DNA of 64,000 nt from Puffinus mauretanicus (lineage: Eukaryota > Chordata > Aves > Procellariiformes > Procellariidae), in NCBI GenBank assembly GCA_023333565.1, contig JAJKFH010003075.1, positions 682,001 to 746,000 of the forward strand, in the 5' to 3' direction. Position numbers and translations under genes: made by a program. Every line of letters begins with the position of its first letter. The first letter of the stretch is position 1. The notes below the pieces were generated by a model. It saw only the letters and a list, made by a program, of their open reading frames with translations, searched no databases and was not told the DNA's origin. Positions 1 to 12,090 of the stretch are shown here, piece after piece.

Positions 1-3000
1 TTAAAAACCAAGTTATTTGAACTAATATGAAAAGAAATAAACTGAAGCTTCTTGTTTTGCTGGCAATTGCAAGCAACGTGTATTTATGTTGTCCATATCT
101 CTGGGTCTCAGGAATTCTTCCTCAGGGAGTGCCACCCCCTTAGCAAAACATCATCCGTCACCTCTGCATGCTGACAGCCCTGGCTATCGTCTTCAAGACG
201 GGCACATAAGAATGCTAAGATAATGTCCCCGTGTATTCAGAAGTAGGACAGTGTAGTAATCTGATCTGTGACAGATTCAGTGTCAAATGTTCTGAGCCTG
301 GACAAGTTCATTATGGGTTGTGGAGCTTGTAGGAGCCCTGTGCGTGTCAGAAGAATGACTCACTTCAATTAAGATTGCGCACACAACGTTTGGAAATTTG
401 AGCCTAAAAAAGGTCTCCTATGTTCCTTTGTGGTGCCCATTCCTTGGTTTCTGAGCTGGTTTCTCAGCTTGTGTCAGCTGGTGGGACCTTGCTGAGGTTA
501 GTGAAACCATGCTCCTTCACAACAGCCAAAGACCCAGCATGTATTCTTCCTGTTCCCTGTAAAAAGATGCTTTGGTTTAAAATATAACAAAGCAGCCATG
601 TAAAAACTCATCATAGTGAAAGCAGACTATGTGCCAAATTGTAGAATAACTACTTAGGTCTTGTGTGGCTGAACCCCTGTTGGTGTTTCAATGTCCAGCA
701 CAGCAGTGGAAGAGCAAATAGGACTCTTTTGGGCCTCCAAGTCAGTGCAGATCCCAGGAAGTTCTGAGCAGCGGAAACCGTACCACTGATGAGGCTCTTA
801 ATAGCAGAGAGATCGCAGCTAGATTTTCAAGTCTTAGGATGAAAGGGCAGAGTTGGCAATTAGGAAAATCATCTTTGGGTCTGCAGACAGAACAAAAGCT
901 CATATGGAAGGCACACAATGAGAAAAAATTATATAGAATGCCTCCTTATTATTTACATTACTGCTTTTCAGAAGGCTAGATGCACTTTATTAAGCAAAAG
1001 CTAATAAATCTATTTTAGTGTCCTTTTTGTTCAGATACTGGTTGCTTATTCCTAACATTGCTGAGTAATATTTTGACTTCACTCCAGGGCTAACAAATAG
1101 TTGCTTTATGATTCTGATATGCCGTATCTTGAAATCTGTTATGACTGTTGTTGCTGGCTGGGCTGGGAAGAAAGACAATGTATGTTCATTAACTTGTGTG
1201 CTAACGGTTGTTATATCTCATACACTTCAGAGACTGCTGTGAGCAGGTGAAGTAGGTTTGGATGGTGGGGGAAGGGACCAGCGCACATCTGTCCCGTTGC
1301 TGCTGGGGTGGAGCTCACCATAAGGAAGTTACAGTCCCGCCCCAAGGCAGCTCAAAGGCTCGACTGGCTCGGAGCTATAGGAAAACCTGTTTTTTTTCAG
1401 GGGGGGCCCAAGCACCCCCAAAAGATAGAAAGTATTATTTTAGGTCAGCCGATATAAGAGACGTTCTTGTTAAAAATTATGTTAAAACTTGGTTTGAATT
1501 TCAAAATGAGACATTTTAAAAAAAATCCCGTTTTAAATGAAAAAGAGCATTTCCCTTTGGTTCCAAAACAATGCATCAAAAAGAAAAGTAAAAAAAAAAA
1601 GACTTTTCCAAAATGTTCCTTTCTTTTTTCCCATTTGAGACTCTTTATATTAATGAATACTTTTCATTGACTCAAAACTGCATTTCTCAGTGAACAAATT
1701 AATTAATGGAAAAATTCTATCCACTCCAAAATGACCTGAAGTCGATGTAAAATATTATTAGTAGCATAAATAATTCCATGCTTCTTGACCTGTAAAGGTT
1801 TTCAGGATACTATCAATAAAGTCCTAAGTACTCCCGTATCATTATAAAGGCTAAGGGAGTATATTTTGGTATTGGGGATAAGTATTAGAGGGATACTGGG
1901 AAGCTGCTAGTCTGTCTAACATCTGTCTTACAAATAAGCTTCATATGCTCTCTTTCTAAATTCTTCTCATTTAATTTGTAAAAATAATCAAGAAGGAACA
2001 TTTGCTGTCTTTGGACCAAATCTTGAGGCCTTATCCAGGCAAATGCCGACGGAATAATTAGTGATCTTTCCAGCAGAAGGAATATCCGACTGACTGCAGA
2101 GTATACAGAACAGCTTGACATGGTTTAGGCTATAGTTTCGTCGCCCATTGCTCTAAACACAAGGGGACCCAGCTGGGTGAAAAAACACTCGAAATTAACT
2201 TACACTTTGGCTTATTGCCTTTTAATAGGATTCTTGCAAAGTAGTAATTGAAGAAGCAGTTTTTTCCAGGGATGATTATGCAATGCCATAGTATAATAAG
2301 CCTTTTTCATTTAAAAATATTCTAAGTGCAAACACGGTCAGTGTGTCTTCCCCGCAGAATTATTCAGGTCCCAAACACTTGCTGCTGGTGGGGCAAGGGC
2401 TTATGTCCTGCTTCCCCGCTGCGTGAGGAGAAGTGCCGAACAGTGAACCTTCTCTCAGGATCTCCTTGGCTCCGCGCTTCTGGAGCTGCCGGGTGGTGAG
2501 TTCAGAGGGAGCAGGACCCCAGTTAGTGCAGGTATCCATAATCTTTCTTCAGCCCTGTATCCCCTCCCTCATTCCCGGTTCCCCTCTCAGTTTTTGCTCT
2601 TCTACTTGTTCTGATTGCTCATGCCCCTAACAACCCCAAGCTGCTGCGAGCAGCCCCATAGATATTAAACAGGATGAAATTCCTGTTATCTCTAAGGTAC
2701 CCGTGAGTCTAGGTCTGTCTTCTCTCTTGTGTTTTCTTTGGTTTATACTCTGGACTGTGTTTGGAGGATGTGCCTGTCCCTGGCTGTAGCAGACAGGCTG
2801 ATTCAGGAAACTTCAACACAAAAGGATGCCAACGCTCTAAATCCATTAGATAAATAAGACAAAAGGCTAAGCAAAGAAAACGCATTAGGAAGTAGAGAAG
2901 AACTGACACTGCTTGCACATTTTGCCTGCTAACTTGAAACAACATGAAGAAAGAAACTATGAAAAGAAATTCATCTCTCTTTTTCCTGCTTGTGCTCTTT

Positions 3001-3432
3001 TAAATATCCTGTCTCTCGTGTAGCTATTGTCCTTACAAATGCTTTTACTGATGTTCAAGAAATGTCCCTGAGTTCCTTCTAGCTTTTATGATTTCACCTT
3101 GGCTCTTATTTGTGTCTTTGCACTCTCTCCCTTTGTTTTTCCTCTCCAGCTCCTCCACCTACCTTTTATTTTCTCCCTCCCACGTTTTTACTAAGCTTCA
3201 ACCAATACCAGGAAACAAAACTTTTTTTCTGAGAATCAGAGCACACTCTGATCGCTGCCACATATGGATATCTTCCTTTCAGGAGGTTTGCTTGGCCAGG
3301 TGAACATCTGTTCCTTAGTGGTCTTATGAATAAACAGCAATAATTCTAACAGAGTGAGCTTAAGATGACAGCTTAACTACTTTCAGGCAAGAACTTAATC
3401 GTTCTTTCTTATCTGACTCCCCCTCCTGGATT
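1..3432. other. Unique non-coding sequence
   Basis: No gene, structural RNA or recognisable transposon is seen. The stretch is moderately AT-rich with scattered short homopolymers. Open frames here are at most 85 codons, with no recognisable domain or splice context. At about 1485-1650 there is an A/T-rich stretch with alternating runs of A and T and several CATTTT/AAAATG pairs. It resembles the AT-rich inverted-repeat relic at 38.7-39.4 kb, but the similarity is too weak to call. Confidence 0.6.
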
Positions 3433-3463
3433 TGCACGTACGCACGCACACACACACACACGC
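3433..3463. repeat. (CA)n microsatellite, perfect alternating pyrimidine-purine tract
   Basis: A short (CA)n array is preceded by a TGCACGTACGCACG lead. All 31 bases alternate pyrimidine and purine, the pattern that favours left-handed Z-DNA. Length polymorphism is expected. No gene is adjacent. Confidence 0.9.
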
Positions 3464-6400
3464 TTTCTTATCTTAGCTATTAGACCTAGTTTCGCTTTGG
3501 AATATAAATCTGCCTTTCTCTATTCTGATTCAAATGAAACTTTTGTTAAACTGTACTGCTTTTTTGTTGCTTGTTTATTTATTAGGCAAAAAGGTTTGAT
3601 GTGAAAGATTTGGAGTGACCCATATCTCCTCTCTCAGGTGAACTCCTTGTTTCCTGGCTGCGTAGTCCCTCTCCAGCCCTACCAACATGCTCTCTGTCCT
3701 GAGACAGCTCCTCAGTGGTGTTTGAGGGACCCCCCACCCCCTGCCCCTCTGCCTGCTGCCTGCAGGTTTCCCACGGCAGTCCCTGCTGGTGTTTGTTGCC
3801 TTTGCTGGGCAAAGTCATTCAGGCAGTGATTCTGAACAAGTCATGGGGCGAGCTGACAAAGGACACTCAGGAGGATGTTTTACCTGTGCGCGTCCTTCCA
3901 GGCAGATCAGAGCCTCACTTCCCTCGCTACAATCTGGGAAGCCTGCCTAGCATAAAGAACACAAACTTTGCTGTTTCATTTGCCACTTCTGCCTGCTGCT
4001 GAGAGAAGGCACTGGATTAGCAATTGGCTGTGGCCTGAGTGAGGGGAGCAGGGTGCGTAACGATGAAGAAGTGGCGGCTATGTGGAAAGTAAAGTGCACT
4101 TCTGATATTATAGCTGGTGCTGCCCAATGGTCCCTACGTAGTGTAAACCTGAGCAGGCAGCACATCACTGACCCTTTAGCAAGACCAGGCCCTGGCCCTC
4201 ACCTGGGGGGGCCTTGCACAGAGGCCTTTCTTGGCTCTGCAAATAATGACTGCAAATGGCACAGACTCATTCTGCTGCTGGGAAAGAGGACACAACACAG
4301 GAGCCTCCTGCTTCACGGCAAGTCTGCTGCTTGTTTCCAGCTTGGCTTGTGTGGAGGGGATGAGGCACTACGCCTCCTACTCTGCCTTTCCCTACCTGCA
4401 AAAATACCTCCCCTCCCTGAGTAAGCCTAAGTCATGCCTGTGCCTTGTTTCAATTAAGGTACAAGTCTTGTGGATATGTAGTGGGGGAAAGGAGTTATTT
4501 TTAATTCAGGAAAAGGGTGTGCACAAATAAAATGCAGTTAAAAGCTGCCGATGTGGGAGCGTCCTTTTCTTTTGAAGACTGGGAGTGGAAAGGGGGAGAG
4601 CAGACAGGGAAAAGTAAGAGAGCACAAGAAACGGAGCAGGACGCAAAGTGAACAGGACGAGAGAGTTGACAAGTTGTCACTTTCGCTTGTGTTGGCTGAG
4701 GAGGAAGCACACGGCCACCCCCCTGCACGGCACACTTGATGTATCTCAAGGCATGACACTATGGCTCTGTTTGTTCTGGTCTGGGGGGAGGGGGCTGGTT
4801 TGTTTTCTTAAGACTATTAAGTCCTTCTAAGTACCACTATTGGCATCCTATGATTGAAAGTGACAAACAGAAGCAACCCTATTTAAAAACTGCCACTTTG
4901 AATTAGTGGAAGTATCAGCTCAAGTTTTACAATATTTTACTGCTCCATTTTTGTGCTCTTTTACATAAGGATGGCCAAATAAATATCCCGGCGACTTGTC
5001 TTTGCCAGAATTCCTCCCCATGCTCCCGCCCCATTAGCTGCTGCCTTATGAACGCTGCGCTAAACAGAAAGTGACAGCAGCTGACAGCGCAGCCAGGGCC
5101 AAATTATCAAATGTCTGAAGTTGCACCCGTGTAGCCATGCACAGGCTCACTCTTTCACATGCAAAGCAGATAACTGCATACAAACAGGTGCTCATGCGTG
5201 TGAAGGCGTTCTTGCAGCAGCCCCCTCCCCAGCCGTGCACAGTTGAAGGCTGTATCTAGGAGAGTTTGGTACCTGCGGGTCCCCGGTGTTAGAAGCACAT
5301 GGTGATTCATTTTCCATAAAGAAGAAAATGGTTTTGCGTGGTTTAGCTTTAGACTGTGAATTTAGTGCCTAAATTATGAGCCTAGACTGCCCGAACAGTC
5401 AACAGGGATAAGAAGAGGCTTCCAAGCAGTGCTGTAGTGTGTGAGTACTGACGCCAGCCCAACGGAGGTGAGTTGCTTCTGGGAGTGCATAGTCTGTAGG
5501 TACCCAGTCTAGCTGCTTAAATTTGGGCTGCCGAAGCCCCTGATGACTTCTTCCCCACCCCAATCACAGCACTGACATAGCTGCAGCTCCCGTTCACGTA
5601 AGCCCTGGGGCTCTCCTGCGAGACATCAGCCTCCAGCATATGAGATGTGAGCTATGTTGTGCTGTGCAAGAGCAGTGTGGTGATAAAAAGCTCAAGTTGC
5701 CACCTCAGATCTCCCCTTGGCTTCAGTCATGTCCGGGAATCACATTACGAACTTCTGCCTTAGCCTGTTTAACAGGCAATATCCATTCCTCGTAATTTGT
5801 GCGCTCCCCTTCCCTTGGCCACCTCGGCTGCTATTTCTGTCGTGCAGAAGGCTTTCCAGGAGGGCTGGCAGGGTGACCTCGGGCAGGAGGAGGACTGAAC
5901 CTCAGGCTTAGCTGGGCTCCATGTCTGTGGGGAAGGAGAGGATGCAGAGAGGCGCGGGGAGTTGAAATACTTCTTGGGCAGCCTTCATCTGCTGCAGTGG
6001 GCCAAGGTGCTGTGTGAGCCTGAAACCCGTACATAGAAGCCTTCCCTGCTGTTTGAAGGGAGTAAGGCATTTTGGCTTTCAAAACAAAGCTGCGTTTGCA
6101 ATCTTTGATCTTTCTTTTCTATTCTTTGTTTTTCATAAGGAAAGATGCAGACAAAATAATGCAGACAAAGCAGGTTATTTGTAAGCCAGCTTGAGTACCC
6201 ATTAAATCTTAAAGGCTGTATTATTCCGACTTTCAATACCAATGCACAAATAGCTTTTTTTTTTTTTTTTCCCATGGATCTTCCATATGGCCAGATGAAC
6301 AGGCTGGCTGCATGGTGAGCAGCAAAAAGAACAGCTGACATATAGTTTGCAACCACGCTGCAACATCTGGGCAGAGTTTGGTCAACTGCATGCTTGATAA

Positions 6401-6539
6401 TAGTTTTTACATTCAGGCAGAGAGATTCCTTTTTATGGGATCGTGTAAAGTAGCAGAGAAAATATTAATGTCAACTTTGAAGTGTACAATGAGTGGTGTG
6501 TTGTAGCAGCAAAGCAGCCAAGCCCATGTGCTACAATAC
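3464..6539. other. Unique non-coding sequence
   Basis: No gene or clear transposon is seen. A 16-base T run lies at 6255-6270. Open frames of up to 123 codons (4053-4424 plus, 5985-6356 minus) have no recognisable motif and no convincing splice sites. GC content rises slightly at about 3.6-4.4 kb without CpG enrichment. Confidence 0.6.
6255..6270. repeat. T16 homopolymer
   Basis: An uninterrupted run of 16 T. It could be the reversed poly(A) tail of a minus-strand retroposed sequence. The sequence on its 3' side (CCCATGG...) is not one I recognise, so I call only the homopolymer. Confidence 0.9.
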
Positions 6540-6640
6540 ACAGAGCGCTGAACTGGGAGGTAAGAAATGAGTCTTATCTCTGGCTCTTTCAGTACCTTTC
6601 TGTGGGATCTTAAACAAATAATTTTCTCCTGCTTTTTAGC
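6540..6640 (+). repeat. MIR-like SINE relic
   Basis: The order of blocks follows the MIR consensus: GAGCGCTGAACTGGGAGG (the 'gagcactggactgggag' block), then CTCTGGCTCT, then CTGTGGGATCTTAAACAA in the place of the 'gtgtgaccttgggcaag' block, then a pyrimidine-rich end in the place of 'cctcagtttcc'. MIRs are tRNA-derived SINEs that amplified early in amniote history, so only diverged relics remain in birds. The copy is old, and its boundaries are uncertain by about 30 bases. Confidence 0.55.
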
Positions 6641-9600
6641 CCCTCTTTCCCCTCCTCCTCTCTCCATTTAGGGTTTTTTTTTTTCCTTGCTAGTTAGTCT
6701 GTAAACTCCTCCATGAGCAGTTGATTGTCATCACACACACACTCACAATTACGGCCCAAAAAGGCATTTATGCCTCACTGGTCAAAGCATATAGTTTTCT
6801 CTTTGCTATTCACCACTGCAGATGGCATATAAAAGATACCTTGGGTTGTTACTTGTGGAGATCAAGAAAAGCAATTGCTAAAGGTCAGTAATGTAGCACT
6901 TCTGATGGGACTGCTGCAAGAATATGGGACCACAGAGAAAGGAAAAGAAATACACAGACGTAGCATAGATGGAGTCATGCGTACATGTATACGTGTATGC
7001 TAATACACAGAAAAGACAGTCCATTGAGCAACCTCTCCTCTTCCATCCAGCTGAAGAAAAACACTGTGGCAAATGTCACAGAAAGTGCTCACTTTCTGTC
7101 CAAATGCTGTCGGTTCAGCAGCATTTCAGCAGCAGCAATTAAGGCTTCCAAGTGTATCTGATGTGTAACCTGGGAAGGTGAACTTGCTATTTCCCCTCAC
7201 TTTTATTAAATATGAGGAGGGCAGCTGGTATATAGAGCTATTTCTGAGGGTCTCCTCCAAGGCTTGCTCACCCCTGGTTAGATGAAGGAATGCCCCAAAG
7301 TACCGCAGATCCCTTTCGAGATGCGGTTTCACAGCCCCAGCTGAATCAGCGTTCAGCTATGCAGGTTTGCACATGGAGGAAGGCTCCATATGGTGTGTGA
7401 ATGGCATCCAGCACAGCCCCTCCTACCCAGGTGTAGAGCTCAAAGCCCGGGGGGGGGGGTTTCTGCGGAGGAGGGGAGTATGCCAGGGAGACAGCACTCC
7501 CCCGTCTGTGCTCCCTGGGCCAGGATCCACAGATCCTGGCTCCCCTCTGCCTCTTCTAGCATTTGGCCCAATGTTTTGTCCTCATTTTGCTTGTTCTGTA
7601 GCAACAGTTTCTTAGCAAACACCATTCTCAGAGTGGTGCTGATATTAATTGATGAGGCTGGTGCTCAGAGTTGTCTTGGCATGGTAAGGCACTATCTAAG
7701 TAGAAAAATAAACAGCCATGTTCACTCCAGTTCCTTTCAGAAAATGGAAAAATAAATCGATGCCTCCCAGATGGAAATGAACAAAATCATCAGCAGAAAA
7801 ATATCTTAAAGCTCCTAAGAAAGCTCTGAGAAGGGAGGATGAACAGCCCTAGTTTGCTGGGGATTTTGTTTCCATTAAACAAAGAACTACTGCTTCTCTG
7901 ATGTTGTGCTGTGAACAGAGGAGTTTGAGGCTTCAGATAGGGCATAACATTTTAAGAGTTTAATATCCTTTTCAGAAACAAAATCCCTATCTGTTGTGGA
8001 AAAATGGTGATTTCTCCTGCAAATGATTGGTTTTCCTTTGAAAAAGCAGCAATGGGAGATTTTGTCTCATATTTAAATGTTTCTTTCGTTCCTTTTAACA
8101 GGCCTGACATAAAATATTTTGTTTTTAACAAGTCTGTTGCCACTGGCTCTGGCTGCGTGAGGGACACTGTTCTTACTGTAATGGAGGGGACAATTATATT
8201 GGGTTCAGTTTTAACAAGAATAAAAATAACATTTGAGATCAGAAGTTTCTTGAGAAGATATCTACTAGATAGCAATATTTCTAATATTGAGCAATGTGTT
8301 TTAGATGCTTTCTCTTTTTTTTAACAATAGGAACTCTTCCAAATTCATGATATGAGTTTAAAAAAATATACATTATTGCCTTAAATGCAGCCTAGATGAA
8401 CTGCTTTTCTAGGGTATGACATTAAATACGAGCAATACATTTTAGAATTGGTACATAAATGATCAATAAAAAAGAGCAAAGCAAAACCATAACCTGAAAT
8501 GCGAAGATTTGAGCTTTCTTTGAGACTTCTTACGTTCATTTTTCCCTTTCATATCTGAAGTGAAAATGAATTGTTTTAAAAGACCTTGAGGACCTGATAC
8601 AGTAAGCTTTGAAATCATGGACTGCATATTCATTTTAAAGAAACTCAGGAGCAGTTTTATAGGGGTCTTCAAAGCAGAGTTTATAAATATTTCATGTTTT
8701 GGTTTTCTATTACATTTCACTAAATAATAATATAAGACCCCTCACTCTCCCTTTTTGTTTCAAGGATACAATTTCTTTAGTTTTAAATTTTTATCCCCTA
8801 AAAATGATGCCACCAATGTTTTCACTAAGCATCCCCTGTTAAGTTAAAGTTCTCTGATGACTGGAGTAAGGCTCCGTCTGTGAAACATGAACCATCATCT
8901 GTTCAGACTCAGAAGGAGCACCTGATTCGAGTCTTGGGAGAAGACAGGCCACAACTCAGGGCTGGCACAACAAGTGGTCGGTCTTCATCATTTTTCATAA
9001 TAGTCTCCTAGTGAAGAAAACTGGTATGATTCTCAGGATCAGCTGTCTACCCACTATGAACAATACAGAGTGAACACTCTATGTATGACTGAAGAAGTGC
9101 CAGGCTGAGAAGTGGAAATTGAGACAACAGACTCAACGTATTCTCAAAAATCAAGTGATTTCAGTCCAGATTGTGAGATGGCTTATCAGCAAAGACCTAT
9201 GCAACTGTATTTAAGAGCATGGTGTCCAAGAATTACACTGTCTTTCTGAACAGCCCTCTGAAGACAAGATGTTAGGCAACTAACAGGTATCTCTCTTTTG
9301 CTGCTCCTTCAGAGGAATCAGCATCAAGGTAAAGTGCAAGGTGGTAGATGTTGTACATGCCCTGATAAAAGCTCAGAATAGTTTTGTGATGTAAAATGTA
9401 AAAAATGGTTAGAATAAATGTTATGGAAATTGCCCTTTGTTACATTATTTGACTATAATTAAAAGAGAAGCCAAGTGCTGATAGCTTAGCAGAGAAAATA
9501 TTTTCATACTTATCTAATCTGTGGTTTTAAGTAGGGACAGACAAACTCATTTTGCCTAGTTTCAAACCCACTCGAACACTATACAGCAAAGCACTTACGG

Positions 9601-12030
9601 TCATATTTTCAAAGCTTGAGATCTTTTCTTTCCCCCACAATGGTATCACTGCTGATATTCCTTCAGTGAGAAAGTTCACAGGGTTTTACAAATGAATTTC
9701 AGGAGCATCTGAGTCTAAAAGCTCTATGAAAGTCTGAATTATAACTCTCTGGTTGTCTCTCTTCATTCCTGAGCCTGTCCTTTCCTCTCCTTAAAGCGAT
9801 TGACATACAGGTCGTTAGCGAGTTGGCTATCCAGCACAGAAAGTGCATGGAGTGAGAAGAATATAGGCTGCTCCTGGAAACCCCGTAGGGTCTGTGTCTA
9901 GCCAATTTTTTCAGACAAATCTATGTGCTCAGCTCAGGTTTCTTGGTTCTCTTTTTTTGATTCAAGATGAAGTTAAGACTGGTTGGAAGTTTGAGAAGCT
10001 GCAGGATTTTGAGATACAGAGCGGGAAACGTGAAACGCTTGCCCTCGAAAACTTTCCCTATCGGGCTGAAAGGGGACTTCAGCATGCTAACCTGCTTTGT
10101 TTTAACTGACTTTAATAGACTTTAATAGAGTGCAGCAGCCAGTAAAAAAGCCCCAAAGCTGTGAAAGCACTAATTAGTTCAAACTGGTAAGAATGACCTC
10201 AAGTGTACAGATGTTCATTGTATGTGTGCAGGATCAGGCTACTATATGTACCAGCTCCTTTGTATGCACGAACTGGGGACCAGAGTTGGTTTTAGCAGCA
10301 AAACAAAGGCAAGAGGTGTGATAAGAGACATTATCTACTTATTATTATGAGGTGGAAGACGGATAGGATTAATAGAGACAAAATATGGATTGCTTCATAT
10401 TACTGTGCAGCTTTGAAGAGCTTGTATACACCCTGGTTTTATTACCGCTTTTGACTCCTCTTCAAGCATATATGCCAAGATAGAGTGCAGGTGAAAAGGG
10501 AGGAAAAGCAAAAATAACTCTCTCCAGCCCTTTTGGGGATGCTTTAAGGCTGTTCTGTCCCATTTCATACTTGCAAATTGGTCTATAGCTGGTACCGATA
10601 TAAATACATTCCTGTGATACTGTGAGCTGACAGACAAAAGCGAGCATTGCTTTCTAGTCGTTTGTCCTTCTTAGTTCAAACAAGACAGAAAATTAGAGGG
10701 AAAGAAGGCCAATCAGAAGACAAAGATCTGAAAAACTGTTGCATGACTGCACAGTGAGACCAGATGGCTGTATGAACTGTCTCTCCGTACACATGAGCAC
10801 ATGGATAATGAAATAAGATTCACACTTATCATCTCTCTGTAATGTCTACCGTGTCACATGGAGCCTGTGACCAAGTATTAAAGATCAAATAGATGCCTTT
10901 TGTCAGAATGATGATTAACACACAAGCCTTGCTCAGTCCTGTTCCTCCTACACATAGCTTTGGAAATCTATCATGATTTGTCCCAAAATGAATTGTCTGC
11001 TGATGACCCATGTTAGCTGTAAGTCGGGAGTGCTAAAGAGATCGGCACGTACAGTTTTCTGTGGGAAGAGCTCTGTGCAATCTCTGTCATCCAAACCAAC
11101 ACTGGAGACTTTTTGGCTGTTTTCTCATACCTTCTGTTACGACTTTATTTCTGTTCCTACTGCAGGGTTTTCCCCAGAGTCTGAGGCAGCTACCACACTT
11201 TCATCCTCTGTTCACATTCTTTCACTCCCATAAAAGCAACCACTCCAGATCTAATCCAAAGTAAAATAGAAATGAACTACTAGAACTGAGAAGTATTTTG
11301 GCATTCTTGGTTATAGGAAAGTGCTTTGCAGCCGCTTGTTCTTGGCTGAGGCAGGACTGAGACAAGAAATGGGAAACAATGATGGGACTATGAAGGATTT
11401 CATGAACTGTTTAGCCAATACCCAATTCTCACAAACATTTCCTCATCTGACAGTATTTTTCTGCCCTATTACTTGAGTTTGTATTGCTACCGTGTATCAT
11501 TCCCTGGAGTAACACGGTGCCTCCAGGCCTGGTTTCACATTATTAACCAATGAGTCTTTCCATCCCTGTAACGGTTGCCTTGAAAGTACAACCAGCATCG
11601 CTGGCTGTCTCAAAAAGCAGATGACCAACAGCTGAAGTTGCGAGGTATTTTCTTCATCCAGGAACTTCAGACTGCCACTTTTAGAGGTCATGTTTTAACA
11701 TCTCAAGTTCTCAGAAGCCTTTTAAGCAAAGTATTGGGCTATAAGAGTGAGGTATGAGTTACTGACTTCATTTGCTCTACATGAGTACTCATACAATTCT
11801 GAGTGGTCACCTCAGCTCCTATCCATATGTATTGAGTTGAATTTAAATACACGAAAATATTCTCTAAGTCATATCTCTGCTTTATCTATTCCAAAACGCT
11901 GGCTAGGGGTCTGGTGTGACCAGGGAATTTCAGAGTCACACTCCTTTCTTCCTCTGGCCAAGTAAATACCAAGGTCTTCCACATGTAGTGAAACAGCTTT
12001 AACAGAGTATTTCCAGTGTCCTAGCCTGCT
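6641..12030. other. Unique non-coding sequence
   Basis: No gene or confident transposon is seen in 5.4 kb. An 11-base G run (7449-7459) sits in a short GC-richer patch. The stretch 8.0-8.3 kb is open on both strands for about 106 codons, but has no domain I recognise and AT-rich third positions. I regard it as chance or as conserved non-coding sequence. Confidence 0.6.
7449..7459. repeat. G11 homopolymer
   Basis: Eleven consecutive G bases on the plus strand following CCC. Such runs are prone to length error in assemblies. Confidence 0.9.
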
Positions 12031-12090
12031 TGATGGACCACTGGTTAGCACAAATTTCTGGAAACTAGAATATATAGGTTCAAGTCACTG
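12031..12090 (+). repeat. Possible MIR 5' fragment
   Basis: The block CTGGTTAGCACAAATTTCTG, followed by GAAACTAGAA and GGTTCAAGTCACTG, matches the order of the MIR tRNA-like head ('ggttagagcactggactgg...ggttcaagtc', which contains the B-box-like GTTCAAGTC). The fragment is only about 60 bases and diverged, so chance similarity remains possible. Confidence 0.4.
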